A stretch of 64,000 bases of DNA. It comes from Desulfosporosinus hippei DSM 8344. GTDB taxonomy: Bacteria; Bacillota; Desulfitobacteriia; Desulfitobacteriales; Desulfitobacteriaceae. The notes under the pieces were generated by a model. The model ran no database searches. It had not been told where the DNA came from and saw only the letters and a list, made by a program, of their open reading frames with translations. Made by a program: the position numbers and the translations under genes. The number at the start of each line of letters is the position of its first letter. The first letter of the stretch is position 1. Shown here piece by piece: positions 32,978-42,129 of this stretch. The stretch spans positions 82,525 to 146,524 of the forward strand of contig NZ_FNCP01000012.1 in assembly GCF_900100785.1 (NCBI RefSeq), in the 5' to 3' direction.

Positions 32978-34333
32978 CTATCTCTCCCTCCGGTAAATTG
33001 AGTGCCCGAATTTATCTGTAAGGTTGTAAGCGCAAAAAGGAATTAACTTGCCCTCAGGGCTGACCACATGGATACAACAATTTTTTAGGCGTTCAATATC
33101 CAGATTCCAGACATCCTGAAAGGCCATACCACTGATGGAAAAGGCATAGATTTTCAGTTGTTGAATTAGATTGTCCCAGGAGTTGGAGGGCTGGGTGCTT
33201 AGGGGCTGAATCTTTAAGGTTTCTGCCCCTGACCATTGCCGAGCTACAAAAGTCCGGGTTTTTCGAGCCAGTTCATCTGCCCGCTCCGGCCCATTACAAC
33301 AGGAATTGTTGACAATGGGTTTTAGAGATCCATCCCTCTGTCTGATAAAATTACCGCTAAAAGAGCAGCGACCATTATGGGGTTTCAGATTGCCGACCTT
33401 GATTAGTCCATCCGTCTGTTCCTCGATAGCTTGAATGACTTCGGGGAGGGTGATCCTGTCTGAGTCCAGGGGTTCCTTGAGAATCCTTCCGAAATAACTG
33501 ACCGGTTGAAAGTGCACCCCTCTGACAGCGGGATGTTTCTCTAAGGCAAACTTGAGGATTCCTCCGATATTGTGAGTATTAATCCCTGGGATCAAGGTGG
33601 GTACTAAGACCACCCCCATCTCCTGTTGAGCGCAGTTCTCGATGGCTTTGGCTTTGAGCCCTAAAAGCTTGCGGCCTCTGATTGTCTGATAAATGGAATC
33701 TTCCGTACCGTCAAATTGCAAGAACACGGAGCTAAGGCCAGCCTTCTTCAATCGGCTTACCAGGACAGGATCTTCAGCCAGACGCAAGCCATTGGTGTTT
33801 AGCTGAATAAAGTTAAAGCCTAATCCTCTTCCCAGTTCCACAATTTCCGGCAGGTCATCTCTAAGGGTTGGTTCGCCGCCGGACAACTGGATATTAACCG
33901 GACCGCTGGCAGCAAGAACCTTCTTATACCACCCCTCTATGACCGCTAAGGATGGTTCATCCAACTCCGTACCCGCATTGGCAAAACAAACCCGGCAGTT
34001 TAAGTTGCAGCGCTGAGTAATCTCCAGCAAAGCTGTGCAGGTTGTCTTATAGTGCTCCCGGCATAAACCGCAATCAAAGGGGCAACCTCTCTCTACCTGG
34101 GTAAAGCACTCTATAGGAGGAGTCGGAATGGTTGGCCTGAGCCAGGACTCCCATTGAGGACTCCCTCTCCAAAGCAGAGTTTGATAGTCTCCATGTTCAG
34201 GGCAATGCTTGACCATATAAACGGCATCCTCCTGAACTACCCGTTGAGCCGGAATTCTCTGCAAACATTCCGGACATAAACTCTCAGTGAAGCTTTCGGT
34301 TGTGGATATCAAACATTCGTCTCTTGTTTCCAT
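32978..34333 (-). CDS. Radical SAM protein of the Mop accessory operon
   Basis: 451 residues. An N-terminal zinc-ribbon-like part (CPECLQ, then VKHCPEHGDYQTLLW), a second Cys set (ERGCPFDCGLCREH), then the radical SAM CX3CX2C in ITQRCNLNCRVCFANAG near residue 115 and QLSGGEPTLRDDLPEIV. The C-terminus NCCIHVVSPEGKLIPFCAYN adds more cysteines. Overall layout recalls the MJ0619-type radical SAM family that modifies lipids or cofactors, and a family I recall as TrsS, paired with a methyltransferase. The adjacent methyltransferase gene (3-base gap) supports a two-enzyme reaction. No in-frame UGA is seen, so it is not a selenoprotein here. Confidence 0.85.
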   Translation of the reverse strand: METRDECLISTTESFTESLCPECLQRIPAQRVVQEDAVYMVKHCPEHGDYQTLLWRGSPQWESWLRPTIPTPPIECFTQVERGCPFDCGLCREHYKTTCTALLEITQRCNLNCRVCFANAGTELDEPSLAVIEGWYKKVLAASGPVNIQLSGGEPTLRDDLPEIVELGRGLGFNFIQLNTNGLRLAEDPVLVSRLKKAGLSSVFLQFDGTEDSIYQTIRGRKLLGLKAKAIENCAQQEMGVVLVPTLIPGINTHNIGGILKFALEKHPAVRGVHFQPVSYFGRILKEPLDSDRITLPEVIQAIEEQTDGLIKVGNLKPHNGRCSFSGNFIRQRDGSLKPIVNNSCCNGPERADELARKTRTFVARQWSGAETLKIQPLSTQPSNSWDNLIQQLKIYAFSISGMAFQDVWNLDIERLKNCCIHVVSPEGKLIPFCAYNLTDKFGHSIYRRER

Positions 34334-34336
34334 CTG

Positions 34337-35122
34337 CTATCCCTTTCTAACTGAAGTAGCATCCTTTTGGGCAATCAGTTGGAAATATCCCATCTTGGCT
34401 TGCTTAAGAGCCCCTTGAACAAGGATCGGATCTACTGAACCTGAACCCGAATCCGGGTTAGAACATGAGCAGACTGATGTCTTAAGCCAAAAATTGTTCA
34501 TGGAGCCATGAGTCATGATTAAATCGACGGTTAGCTGGGTCAACAAGTTGGTATGATCCTTCCAATTAACAAGGTGAAAACCCTGTTGGGTGAGTTTATT
34601 AATTAAGGACTCTTTTGGCAGGGCCCGGCGAATACAGGAGTCTAGCCTAAGCTCTTGCAGAGCTTGAAGCCCTTCGGGATTTCGGGCATAAACGTCATTG
34701 ATAACTAACCACCCGCCCGGATTAAGAACTCTGAAAATTTCCTTAAGAACTTGATCCAGGTCTTCCATAACAGACAAAGCACACTCGGCAAATACTCCAT
34801 CCATTTCCTGAGCAGGAAAAGGCAAGTCTTCCCCCAGTCCTTGAATCAGGTTCAAATTGGGATTCTGCTTGAGGCCACTTTCCAGAAGCAGTGCTGAGGG
34901 ATCCAGTCCTAGAGCCTGAAGTCCATACAGGGAAACCAAACGATCAACTGTTGCGCCGCTGCCGCAGCCCACATCTAAAACCCGCGCCCCCGGTGGGAAA
35001 TCGCAGCTTCGAACTCCCAGATCCGTTAAATAAAAACCACCCGGTCTCAGGGTATCCCCTGTACTCTGGCGCAAGAGGTCACTCTCATATAGTTTAAAAA
35101 TTCCTTGGTCATTATTATTCAC
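34337..35122 (-). CDS. Class I SAM-dependent methyltransferase of the Mop accessory operon
   Basis: 261 residues with the SAM-binding VLDVGCGSGATVDRLVSLYG near residue 45, LGLDPSALLLE, and LNPGGWLVINDVYARN. It resembles small-molecule C-methyltransferases (UbiE-like fold). A CSCSNPDSGSGS segment near residue 218 is unusual and could be redox active or metal binding. It lies between the radical SAM gene and the C_GCAxxG_C_C gene with gaps of three bases. I recall this gene as part of the conserved Desulfovibrio cluster (DVU_1556 family). Its substrate is unknown. Confidence 0.87.
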   Translation of the reverse strand: MNNNDQGIFKLYESDLLRQSTGDTLRPGGFYLTDLGVRSCDFPPGARVLDVGCGSGATVDRLVSLYGLQALGLDPSALLLESGLKQNPNLNLIQGLGEDLPFPAQEMDGVFAECALSVMEDLDQVLKEIFRVLNPGGWLVINDVYARNPEGLQALQELRLDSCIRRALPKESLINKLTQQGFHLVNWKDHTNLLTQLTVDLIMTHGSMNNFWLKTSVCSCSNPDSGSGSVDPILVQGALKQAKMGYFQLIAQKDATSVRKG

Positions 35123-35125
35123 TGT

Positions 35126-35572
35126 TTATTCCTCATCCGACATTTCTGGCTCTTCTGCATAGGCTGCCAAAATCTCATTAACCTTACTGAAGGTGGTTGA
35201 AACTATATTGCCGCATTGCACAGGGTACTCATTACCCTCGCCCAGAGAGTGATCTAAGATCCCGTCACAATCGATACTGCCATGAACCTCTTCAAACCAC
35301 TCCAGCAAATCATTGATCATCCGGTTAAATTTAGGGTGTCCGAATTCCTGGGGTGTTCCCTTCCCCGTCTTTAAGCCAAGCACACACACTCCACCGGTAA
35401 GTGCTCCGCAGGTTTTTCCTGATCTGCCTATCCCTCCGCACAACCCCTGCATGGCTCTAATTAAGTCTGGGTTTTCCTGACCTTGTTCATCTAATCCTAA
35501 GATAACCATGATTTGGCTGCAGCAGAATCCCTGGGTGGCTAATTGAAACATACGAAAAGCGTCGACGGTCAT
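35126..35572 (-). CDS. C_GCAxxG_C_C-family protein
   Basis: 148 residues. GFCCSQIM near residue 15 and CGGIGRSGKTCGALTGGVCVLG near residues 44-65 (given as its parts: LCGGIGRSGKTCGAL then TGGVCVLG) match the Cys-rich C_GCAxxG_C_C family, putative redox or metal-binding proteins often found beside molybdoenzymes. A further CDG and QCGN follow. It has a very acidic tail, EEPEMSDEE. The neighbours and order match the Mop accessory locus. Role unknown; electron transfer or metal delivery are the natural guesses. Confidence 0.85.
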   Translation of the reverse strand: MTVDAFRMFQLATQGFCCSQIMVILGLDEQGQENPDLIRAMQGLCGGIGRSGKTCGALTGGVCVLGLKTGKGTPQEFGHPKFNRMINDLLEWFEEVHGSIDCDGILDHSLGEGNEYPVQCGNIVSTTFSKVNEILAAYAEEPEMSDEE

Positions 35573-35584
35573 CCTGCTCCCCCC

Positions 35585-35797
35585 TTATTTATCTTCAAGG
35601 CTTTGTTCTACTTCAAACATTTTCCCTAAAGCCAGATCTTCAGTAATTAACACCAGACCACAACTGAGGCATTTTAACTCTTCTACGACAAAATCGTTAC
35701 CCAAATAGGAGGCCTTGACCGCCCCTCTCTGGAGTTCTCCACCACATTTTCCACACTTCCAAGGGGTTTTAGAAGTTTGTTTTTGATTGTTATTCAT
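35585..35797 (-). CDS. Small zinc-ribbon/redox protein
   Basis: 70 residues with two CxxC pairs, WKCGKCGGELQRG and LKCLSCGLVL, spaced like a rubredoxin-like zinc ribbon. It overlaps the following oxidoreductase gene by four bases (ATGA) and may be its partner. The same small gene accompanies the Mop locus of Desulfovibrio as I recall it (DVU_1557 family). It could carry iron for electron transfer or zinc for structure. Confidence 0.8.
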   Translation of the reverse strand: MNNNQKQTSKTPWKCGKCGGELQRGAVKASYLGNDFVVEELKCLSCGLVLITEDLALGKMFEVEQSLEDK

Positions 35798-38091
35798 GAT
35801 CCTTCCTCCACAATTTCCATGCGGTGGCTATACACATTGAGTACCACAAAGCCTTGCTCCTGTTCTTGATATTCAACCCAATAGGTCACTTTAACAGGCC
35901 GGAAACAGGCTAAGCTGTGACCATTGTCAGGGTTAACAAACTTTCTTCCCGTCCCTTCGGCCAGTTCTATGACCCGTTGAATATCTTCAATTAATATCCG
36001 TCGTTCTTCCATAATCCCCAGGACTCTTTCATCTAACTGGAGTTTAATCTGCAAATAGGCCACATCCTTTTTCGGCAGAACTTCTTTCCACAGTGAGTCT
36101 AACAAGGTTCTTTTGAGTTTTGCTCGATTTTCGTGGCGATATGATAAACCAACCCTGGGTCTAAGTGCCGCCTCTTCAAAGTTAGTAGCGAACATCAAAT
36201 CTAAGAGATGAACCGTTCGTTTGCCCTGGGAGGCGAAATTATCCCGGCACATAGCGCAGTAGGCCACATAGTCCGTAGAGCTTTCCTGGATTCGATCTTC
36301 AACAATTTTCTTCCCTAAGTTCGGATTAGCAAAGGATGTCAGTCCTCCGAAGCCACAACACTTGGTTCGTTCTTTGCTGTAGGGTAATTCTTCAATCTCA
36401 CACCCCAGCTCCTGTAAGATTTGGCGTACGGCAGCTTGGAGGTTTGGCTCATTTCTCGTAGTACAAGGGTCTTGAACAGCCAGTTTAACCCCGGTGGGGC
36501 AGACTCCCTGCTCAGGCAAACCCAAGTCCGCCATCAGCTCCCATAAGGATACCACCTCCGGAAACCTTTCCCGGAATATGCTGTGACAGGTAGAGCAGGC
36601 GACAATGATTTGCGGTTTGCCTAATGACTCCCATTCATGCACTAAATCCTTTAAACTGTTTTGAAACAATTCTTGATCTCCCGCCCAATCTGCCGGAGCG
36701 TTGCAGCAACGCAGCAGAAGAGCGACTCCTCCGGAAAGCTTGTCAGTTAAATAGGCATAAACCTGTTTAACTCGTTCCGGCGAAGAACCACTTAATTGAC
36801 AGCCGGGAAAAAAGACATACTTACTGGAAGTGTGGCCGGGTTGATGTCTGGTTAGAGTGAATTCCGCGCTGTTGTTGAAAGCCATATCCCTCAGAGCGAA
36901 ATCATGAGCCGAGGAAGGCATTTTCCCTTTGCTCACCATGCTTTCCCGGGTTGCTTTACAGGTTACCCCCAGATCCAGCCCCTGAGGACATATTTCTGCG
37001 CACTGGCCACAGAGACTGCAGGAATTGATCATTTTGTTCCCATGGCGCATTCCCATGACGATGGTATCATTATTATAGATTTGCCTCAAATACTTTTTGG
37101 GGTAACTTCCATATTCTTGCATATATTTGCAAGCTTTGACACATTCCAGACATTGACAGTCCAGACACCTGCCTGCTTCTTGAAGCGCTTCCTCCTGGGT
37201 ATACCCTTGGAAGCTGTCACTCATTGGCACCTGGGACAAAGGAGTTATTCCTTGAGTATTAACGTACAATTGGGTCTCATAAGCCCCTTCTCCTTCTCGA
37301 GAAGCAGTCAAGGAGACGCCCTGCAAATAGCGATCCATGGAAACGGCAGCCTTCCGGCCGTCTGCAACTGAATTAATGAGAGAATTATTACCTGCATAAG
37401 ACCCGCCAAATATTCCGGGCAGGAGAGTTGCACAGGTGAAGGGGTTGATCTGCAACTGCTCACCTAAGAGCTCTGTCATCTCCGGCGAATTTTCGGCAAG
37501 CCCCAGATACAAGACATTAAATTCTCCTTGAAGTTTAGTTAAATCCTGAGATGTTATGGCTGTGTTTAGATGTATCTGAACGTTGAGCCTGCTCAATACG
37601 GCTAATTCCTCGACGATGACCTCGGGAGGTAATTGATCCTTCGGGAAACTCCGGAGATATCCGCCCAAGCGGTCAGTTTTCTCAAACAGGCTAACTTTAT
37701 ATCCTTTTTTAGCTAAGTCATAGGCTGCCGTCAGGCCTCTCAGGCCTGAACCAACGATAGCAACGATCTGGCTTTTAGGGGGAACTATTCCCATCTTGAT
37801 TTTTGCGGAGTGATTTTGCACGCAATACCGTTCTAGGTCTGAGATTGCAACAGCCTCTCCTACGTCTTGGCGTAAGCAGACAGCTTCACAGGGATGATCA
37901 CAAATTCGGCCGATGATTCCGGGAAAGGGCTGTTTCTTTTGGAGGGTTGCTAAGGCACTTTTCCAGTCTTGCTTTTGAATATCCAACATTAATTTCCGAA
38001 CGTCTACATGAATAGGGCAGCCTGCCGTGCAGGCCGGAGGGTTTTCCTGAGTACACTTGGCTTCTTGCTTTTTAAGTTCGTCTTGATCCAT
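35794..38091 (-). CDS. Multidomain FAD/iron-sulfur oxidoreductase with HdrD-like CCG domains
   Basis: About 765 residues. The N-terminus carries a GltD-type double cluster (ENPPACTAGCPIHVDV, then RICDHPCEAVCLR), then an FAD domain (VAIVGSGLRGLTAAYDLAKK), ferredoxin-like clusters (CLDCQCLECVKACKYM and CSLCGQCAEICPQG), and CCG domains as in heterodisulfide reductase HdrB/HdrD (FFPGCQLSGSSPERV, DPCTTRNEP, CCGFGG). An extra C-terminal domain resembles none I know. The start is uncertain: ATG 38091 is chosen, but GTG/TTG codons up to 38103 are closer to a GTGAG site. It could move electrons from Mop to a thiol or quinone acceptor; the direction is inference. Confidence 0.85.
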   Translation of the reverse strand: MDQDELKKQEAKCTQENPPACTAGCPIHVDVRKLMLDIQKQDWKSALATLQKKQPFPGIIGRICDHPCEAVCLRQDVGEAVAISDLERYCVQNHSAKIKMGIVPPKSQIVAIVGSGLRGLTAAYDLAKKGYKVSLFEKTDRLGGYLRSFPKDQLPPEVIVEELAVLSRLNVQIHLNTAITSQDLTKLQGEFNVLYLGLAENSPEMTELLGEQLQINPFTCATLLPGIFGGSYAGNNSLINSVADGRKAAVSMDRYLQGVSLTASREGEGAYETQLYVNTQGITPLSQVPMSDSFQGYTQEEALQEAGRCLDCQCLECVKACKYMQEYGSYPKKYLRQIYNNDTIVMGMRHGNKMINSCSLCGQCAEICPQGLDLGVTCKATRESMVSKGKMPSSAHDFALRDMAFNNSAEFTLTRHQPGHTSSKYVFFPGCQLSGSSPERVKQVYAYLTDKLSGGVALLLRCCNAPADWAGDQELFQNSLKDLVHEWESLGKPQIIVACSTCHSIFRERFPEVVSLWELMADLGLPEQGVCPTGVKLAVQDPCTTRNEPNLQAAVRQILQELGCEIEELPYSKERTKCCGFGGLTSFANPNLGKKIVEDRIQESSTDYVAYCAMCRDNFASQGKRTVHLLDLMFATNFEEAALRPRVGLSYRHENRAKLKRTLLDSLWKEVLPKKDVAYLQIKLQLDERVLGIMEERRILIEDIQRVIELAEGTGRKFVNPDNGHSLACFRPVKVTYWVEYQEQEQGFVVLNVYSHRMEIVEEGS

Positions 38092-38103
38092 CAGCAACAC
38101 CAA

Positions 38104-38918
38104 CTCACTTCATAATGATATTCAAGGGGGGTAGGACTGAAATTAATATGTTATAGGCACAAAGCTTTGGCCAGAAATGCATTAGATGAAGAAAACGGGT
38201 CGCTCGGGTCGGGCTGCTTCGCCCACATCCGCACACCCAGCACTCCGAGGCTCGCCCACTCGCCGGCGCGGGGCTACGCCAAACCTCCGGGTAATACCTG
38301 AGGTGAACCCGTGGCTCCGCTTCCCGCGCCAGCTTTGTGGACCTTACCGCCTCTCCATGCAATGGGTTCACTTCTGTGGATCGAAGCCACCCTGTCTTTT
38401 AGGTCTACTATTCTTAAGCGTGTTTTGGGGTATTTTTCAGAGTAGGCCTTTATGCAGCTTCTGCGGCACCATCAGATGATGCTTTGAGGGCATTACCGCC
38501 TCTCAGCGTGATTCGTTCACTTCTGCTGGGACAAGCTTCCTTCCTAACACGCCAAAGATCCTGCCTAGCCATACCTGAGCCCCAAAATTCTGCTTACACT
38601 CCTAGTAAACTGGCTGAAGGAGCGCTTTTCAGCTAAGCGGATGCGTCAGTGAAGCCGAGCTATGGCGAGGGCCGACGGTTCGCGTCACCGTAGCGCGCCG
38701 CAGGTTCACATGCAGAAATACCAGGAGGTTCGGACGCGCTCGCGAACCGTCCAGCGAGCCAGCGGCGGAACTCGCAGACGCGTGCTGACCGACGAAGACA
38801 CTGTCTTCGCACGGGTTAACACAGCTAAAAAGCGCTCCGCCCCAGAGCCAGACAGAAGAACCGACCCGCTGTCTACCCCTGAGACTCTTTCAGAATAGTT
38901 CACGAGCCTGCGGATTAA
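38104..38918. other. GC-rich non-coding block between mop and its accessory genes
   Basis: 815 bases richer in GC than the flanks. It contains two imperfect direct repeats (TTACCGCCTCTC at 38344 and 38493; GTTCACTTCTG at 38366 and 38515, offset 149), an inverted pair GACGGTTCGCG (38674) and CGCGAACCGTC (38741), an AGGTGAACCC/GGGTTCACTT pair (38301/38364), and a 21-base palindromic unit at 38793 also found at 45513. The open frames inside lack ribosome sites and look random. It may be a decayed mobile element, a repeat cluster or a structured RNA. Confidence 0.55.
38793..38813. repeat. Short palindromic repeat, copy 1
   Basis: CGAAGACACTGTCTTCG followed by CACG; the first 17 bases form a palindrome. 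An exact 21-base copy lies at 45513. Confidence 0.7.
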
Positions 38919-41645
38919 TTATTTCTTAGCATTGAGCGCCGCCAGAACTTTTTCCGGACGGGCAGGCAAGTGGGTCATCCGGACTCCACAAGCATTGTAA
39001 ATGGCGTTGATGATTGAAGCATGAGGAGAGGTCAGGGGCAATTCTCCTGAGCCTGCAGCCCCAAATGGACCATGAGGCCTATGGGTCTCTACATAATGAA
39101 GTTCAATATTATCCGGGACATCTTTGATGAAGGGTAATCCACAGCTGATCAAATCAATGTGTTTCTTGATGTCTTCGAAATCTTCACTAAGAGCTAAGCC
39201 TAAACCTTGAACTAAGCCGCCATACAGTTGTCCATCTACGACTAATTTGTTGGCGATCTTCCCTACATCTGCTACCATTGTCATTTTTACAACTTCAGTC
39301 TTCCCGGTGGTAATGTTGACTTCAACTTGGGATAAGAAAGCTCCGTACATATAGACGGCAAAGGGATTTCCTTGTCCGGTCTCTACACTGCACTCCGAAG
39401 CAGGAGCAGTCCAAGCACCACTAAAATAAACCGGCAACTTTTCGACAATCATCTCGTCATAGGTACGGAAAGTTCCGTCCTCTTTGGTAATCCCTTTGAT
39501 GAGTTCTTCACAAGCAACTCGAGTAGCATTACCGACTAAAACTTGGGAACGGCTTCCACCCGCCGGTCCGCTGTTAGGGGTCTTTTCCATGTCATTCATA
39601 ACCAACTTGATATCCTCTGGTTTGATTCCCAAAGGACGCAGGGCTTCATGAGCCGTTGCTAAAGTTCCCATATCCGCACCCTGCCCATGGTCTTCCCAAG
39701 AAGTATATATTGTTACGCCTTTTGAAGTTAACTCTGCATTGACCACAGAGCTGTCTGCTCCGTCCAGGCCTGATCCATAGACACCAATGGATATTCCAAT
39801 TCCGCGTTTCTTGTCAGGTGAGGATGCCGGCTGTTTAGCCCATTCCTGTGCCGTTTCGTAACAAGGTTTAAGTTTATCCAGGATATCCACCAGGCAGTAA
39901 ACATCAGGTTCACATCCCGTTGGGGTGGTGTCTCCCGGTCTGTAGACGTTTTTGTAACGTAATTCAAAGGGATCCATCCCTAGCTTTTCTGCTAGTTCGT
40001 CCATTAATACCTCTGAGGAGAAGGTGCTTTGTGGAGATCCATACCCTCGGAAAGCTGAACCCCAGGCATGGTTCGTACACACGGTTCGACCATTGCCGCG
40101 AATATTGGGGATATTGTAACCACAGCCTATGAACTGAGTACCACGCATAGTCAGCAAGTCACCGAACTCAGAATAGGGACCATGGTCGACGGTCCAGTCT
40201 GATTCCATGGCTACTAATTTCCCTTCTTTAGTCGCCCCATATTTGAGATTAATGAAGAAAGGCGAACGCTTTCCTGTATAAGTGGTTTGCTGATAGTAGT
40301 CAAACTCCAGGTAGACTGGTTTACCTGTGGCCACAGCGGCAACCCCTAATAAAGCTTCAATCGTTGGACTAAATTTATAGCCAAAAGTTCCGCCGGCGGG
40401 ATTCTGCACCAGAATCAGTTTATCGGACTCAATTCCGATCCCTGCACAGATCATTGCTTGATGGAGATGAATTCCGATACTCTTGGAATGAATAATCAGC
40501 TTACCCTCTTCATTAAAGAAAGCAAAACCCACATCAGGTTCAATGGGCAAATGGGGTTGTCGTCCGATATAAAAGTCGTCCTCTACAACTACATCAGCGG
40601 CTTCCATTAAAGGAGCGGTTTCATCTCCTTTTACTACCTTGGTTTCGAAATAAACGTTGGGTGTGCCGGGGTGTATTTCAATGGCATCATCCGCCATGGC
40701 AGCAGGAGCACTCATATATTCAGGGAGCAACTCAAGTTCCACTTTTACTTTATCAGCCGCTGCCTGAGCGTGTGCTGCCGTATCAGCTGCAACAATGGCT
40801 ATGGCATCACCAAATTGGAACACTTTTTTCTCACAGAGAATGGGGCGATCCCATCCATCTCCCTTATTGGTCGGGAAAGTGATTAAACCGGTAATTTGGT
40901 TCTTGCCGACAACATCTTTATGGGTAATAACTCGATAAACTCCCGGCATTTTCTCAGCTTCAGAGGTATCAATGGAGAGAATATTAGCATGAGAAACTTT
41001 GGCCTGTACCAATTTGAGCTGCAGAGTTTCACAAGGCATTTTGATTCCTACATCAGCGCCAAAGTCCCAAGTACCGGTAACTTTAGCCAAGGCCGATGGA
41101 CGAATGTATTCCGTGCCCCAAATTCGGCCGTCTTCAGGCAATTTACACCATAACTCTTCTACAGTAACCTCACCGCGTATTAAACGAGCAGCTTCCATAA
41201 CTGAGTCAACTAAGGGTTTGTATCCTGTGCAACGGCATGCATTTCTGTGCTTTTGGAACCAATCTCGGACATCATCCCTGGTGGGATTATTATTTTCCTC
41301 TAAGAGTTGTTTGGCAGAAACAATAAAGCCCGGACTACAAAAACCACATTGAGCAGCGCCATGAATCATCCAGGCCAGCTGCAAGGGGTGTAAGTGCTCC
41401 TTAGTGCCCACGCCTTCAATAGTGGTGATAACAGCTTCATCAGCAATTCGCTTCATTTTAGTAACGCAGGAACGAATGACTTTCCCATCAACAATAACAG
41501 AGCAAGCACCGCATTGAGCCTTGCCACATCCTATTTTAGTTCCGGTCATGTGCAGTTGTCCCCGCAAGACATTGGCTAGAGTTACTTCACCATCAACAAT
41601 TAATGTTTGAGGGTTACCGTTGATAATGACATGTTTCTTAATCAT
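38919..41645 (-). CDS. mop: Molybdenum aldehyde oxidoreductase (Mop type)
   Basis: 908 residues, essentially co-linear with Desulfovibrio gigas Mop (907). First [2Fe-2S] cysteines at 40, 45, 48 and 60 (GCGKAQCGACSVIVDG), second at 100, 103, 137 and 139 (QCGFCSPGFI, NACRCTGYK), then the pterin-cytosine-dinucleotide domains (GGTFGYKFSP, WGSAFRGYGSPQSTF) and the catalytic glutamate near 868 in GSGELPLTSPHASI. It oxidises aldehydes to acids with water as oxygen donor, in the cytosol, no FAD domain. A sigma-54 promoter lies upstream and the accessory genes follow. It complements the tungsten AOR at 24555. Confidence 0.95.
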   Translation of the reverse strand: MIKKHVIINGNPQTLIVDGEVTLANVLRGQLHMTGTKIGCGKAQCGACSVIVDGKVIRSCVTKMKRIADEAVITTIEGVGTKEHLHPLQLAWMIHGAAQCGFCSPGFIVSAKQLLEENNNPTRDDVRDWFQKHRNACRCTGYKPLVDSVMEAARLIRGEVTVEELWCKLPEDGRIWGTEYIRPSALAKVTGTWDFGADVGIKMPCETLQLKLVQAKVSHANILSIDTSEAEKMPGVYRVITHKDVVGKNQITGLITFPTNKGDGWDRPILCEKKVFQFGDAIAIVAADTAAHAQAAADKVKVELELLPEYMSAPAAMADDAIEIHPGTPNVYFETKVVKGDETAPLMEAADVVVEDDFYIGRQPHLPIEPDVGFAFFNEEGKLIIHSKSIGIHLHQAMICAGIGIESDKLILVQNPAGGTFGYKFSPTIEALLGVAAVATGKPVYLEFDYYQQTTYTGKRSPFFINLKYGATKEGKLVAMESDWTVDHGPYSEFGDLLTMRGTQFIGCGYNIPNIRGNGRTVCTNHAWGSAFRGYGSPQSTFSSEVLMDELAEKLGMDPFELRYKNVYRPGDTTPTGCEPDVYCLVDILDKLKPCYETAQEWAKQPASSPDKKRGIGISIGVYGSGLDGADSSVVNAELTSKGVTIYTSWEDHGQGADMGTLATAHEALRPLGIKPEDIKLVMNDMEKTPNSGPAGGSRSQVLVGNATRVACEELIKGITKEDGTFRTYDEMIVEKLPVYFSGAWTAPASECSVETGQGNPFAVYMYGAFLSQVEVNITTGKTEVVKMTMVADVGKIANKLVVDGQLYGGLVQGLGLALSEDFEDIKKHIDLISCGLPFIKDVPDNIELHYVETHRPHGPFGAAGSGELPLTSPHASIINAIYNACGVRMTHLPARPEKVLAALNAKK

Positions 41646-42129
41646 TCTTTTCTCTCCTTTTTCCTTGATTAATCCTGTACAATCTGCTTTGGTTCTCCCA
41701 GTTTGTGCTATAGCTTGATGACTTCATTTTTCGAACTTATATCTGGTATGTTCTGGACAGCAGTAGAGCAAATTTCCCCACTCACTTGTTAAACAACTGA
41801 CAAATGTTCCTCCCATTCTTTTTTTGCAGGCTATAATTTGCTTGCCTAAGTTTGGTTAACTTTGATTTAATTTGCTCTACTTTGCTTTACTTGAAGATTG
41901 TTGCAATAATCATGCCAATGATTCAGACTATTTAAACTTCGTCTCTCTTCCCTATTCTCTAATCCTCTCACCAAAACACTTCCCTCTTGACCATCCGAAA
42001 AGAATGCTGTACCATGCAATTGGGCAGCTTGATTTCCCCTCAATCTGCCTTGAACTCTGACATTTTTCTTCCCTGCTTCTGGTGAGGTGTAATCGAACAC
42101 CCTTACACGATGTATTGGAGGATATCTTC
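41646..42129. other. Divergent control region between mop and pterin-binding protein 2
   Basis: 484 bases with the mop sigma-54 promoter at 41901-41918, tandem TTTGCTCTAC/TTTGCTTTAC decamers at 41871-41890 just downstream of it, and the TATTGGAGGATATC ribosome site of the plus-strand gene. No full TGTTC-N7-GAACA palindrome was found here. Confidence 0.55.
41901..41918 (-). promoter_or_regulatory. Sigma-54 (-24/-12) promoter of the mop operon
   Basis: On the minus strand TTGGCATGATTATTGCAA matches the TGGCACG-N4-TTGCA consensus at all but one position. The leader to the mop ATG would be about 245 bases. Confidence 0.8.

Noticed and set aside
32978..34333. Selenocysteine in the radical SAM protein
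   Set aside because: Relatives may contain it, but this frame has Cys at all candidate positions and no in-frame UGA.
38344..38525. CRISPR-like array from the repeated TTACCGCCTCTC and GTTCACTTCTG blocks
   Set aside because: Only two imperfect copies, 149 bases apart, and no cas genes.
38105..38898. Open frames of 60-97 codons on both strands in the GC-rich block
   Set aside because: They follow from high GC and few stops, overlap one another, lack ribosome sites and read as low-complexity Arg/Ser/Pro protein.
41640..41705. Second sigma-54 box close to mop (TGGGAGAACCAAAGC)
   Set aside because: Spacing is right but four of the conserved bases differ; the box at 41901 is much better.
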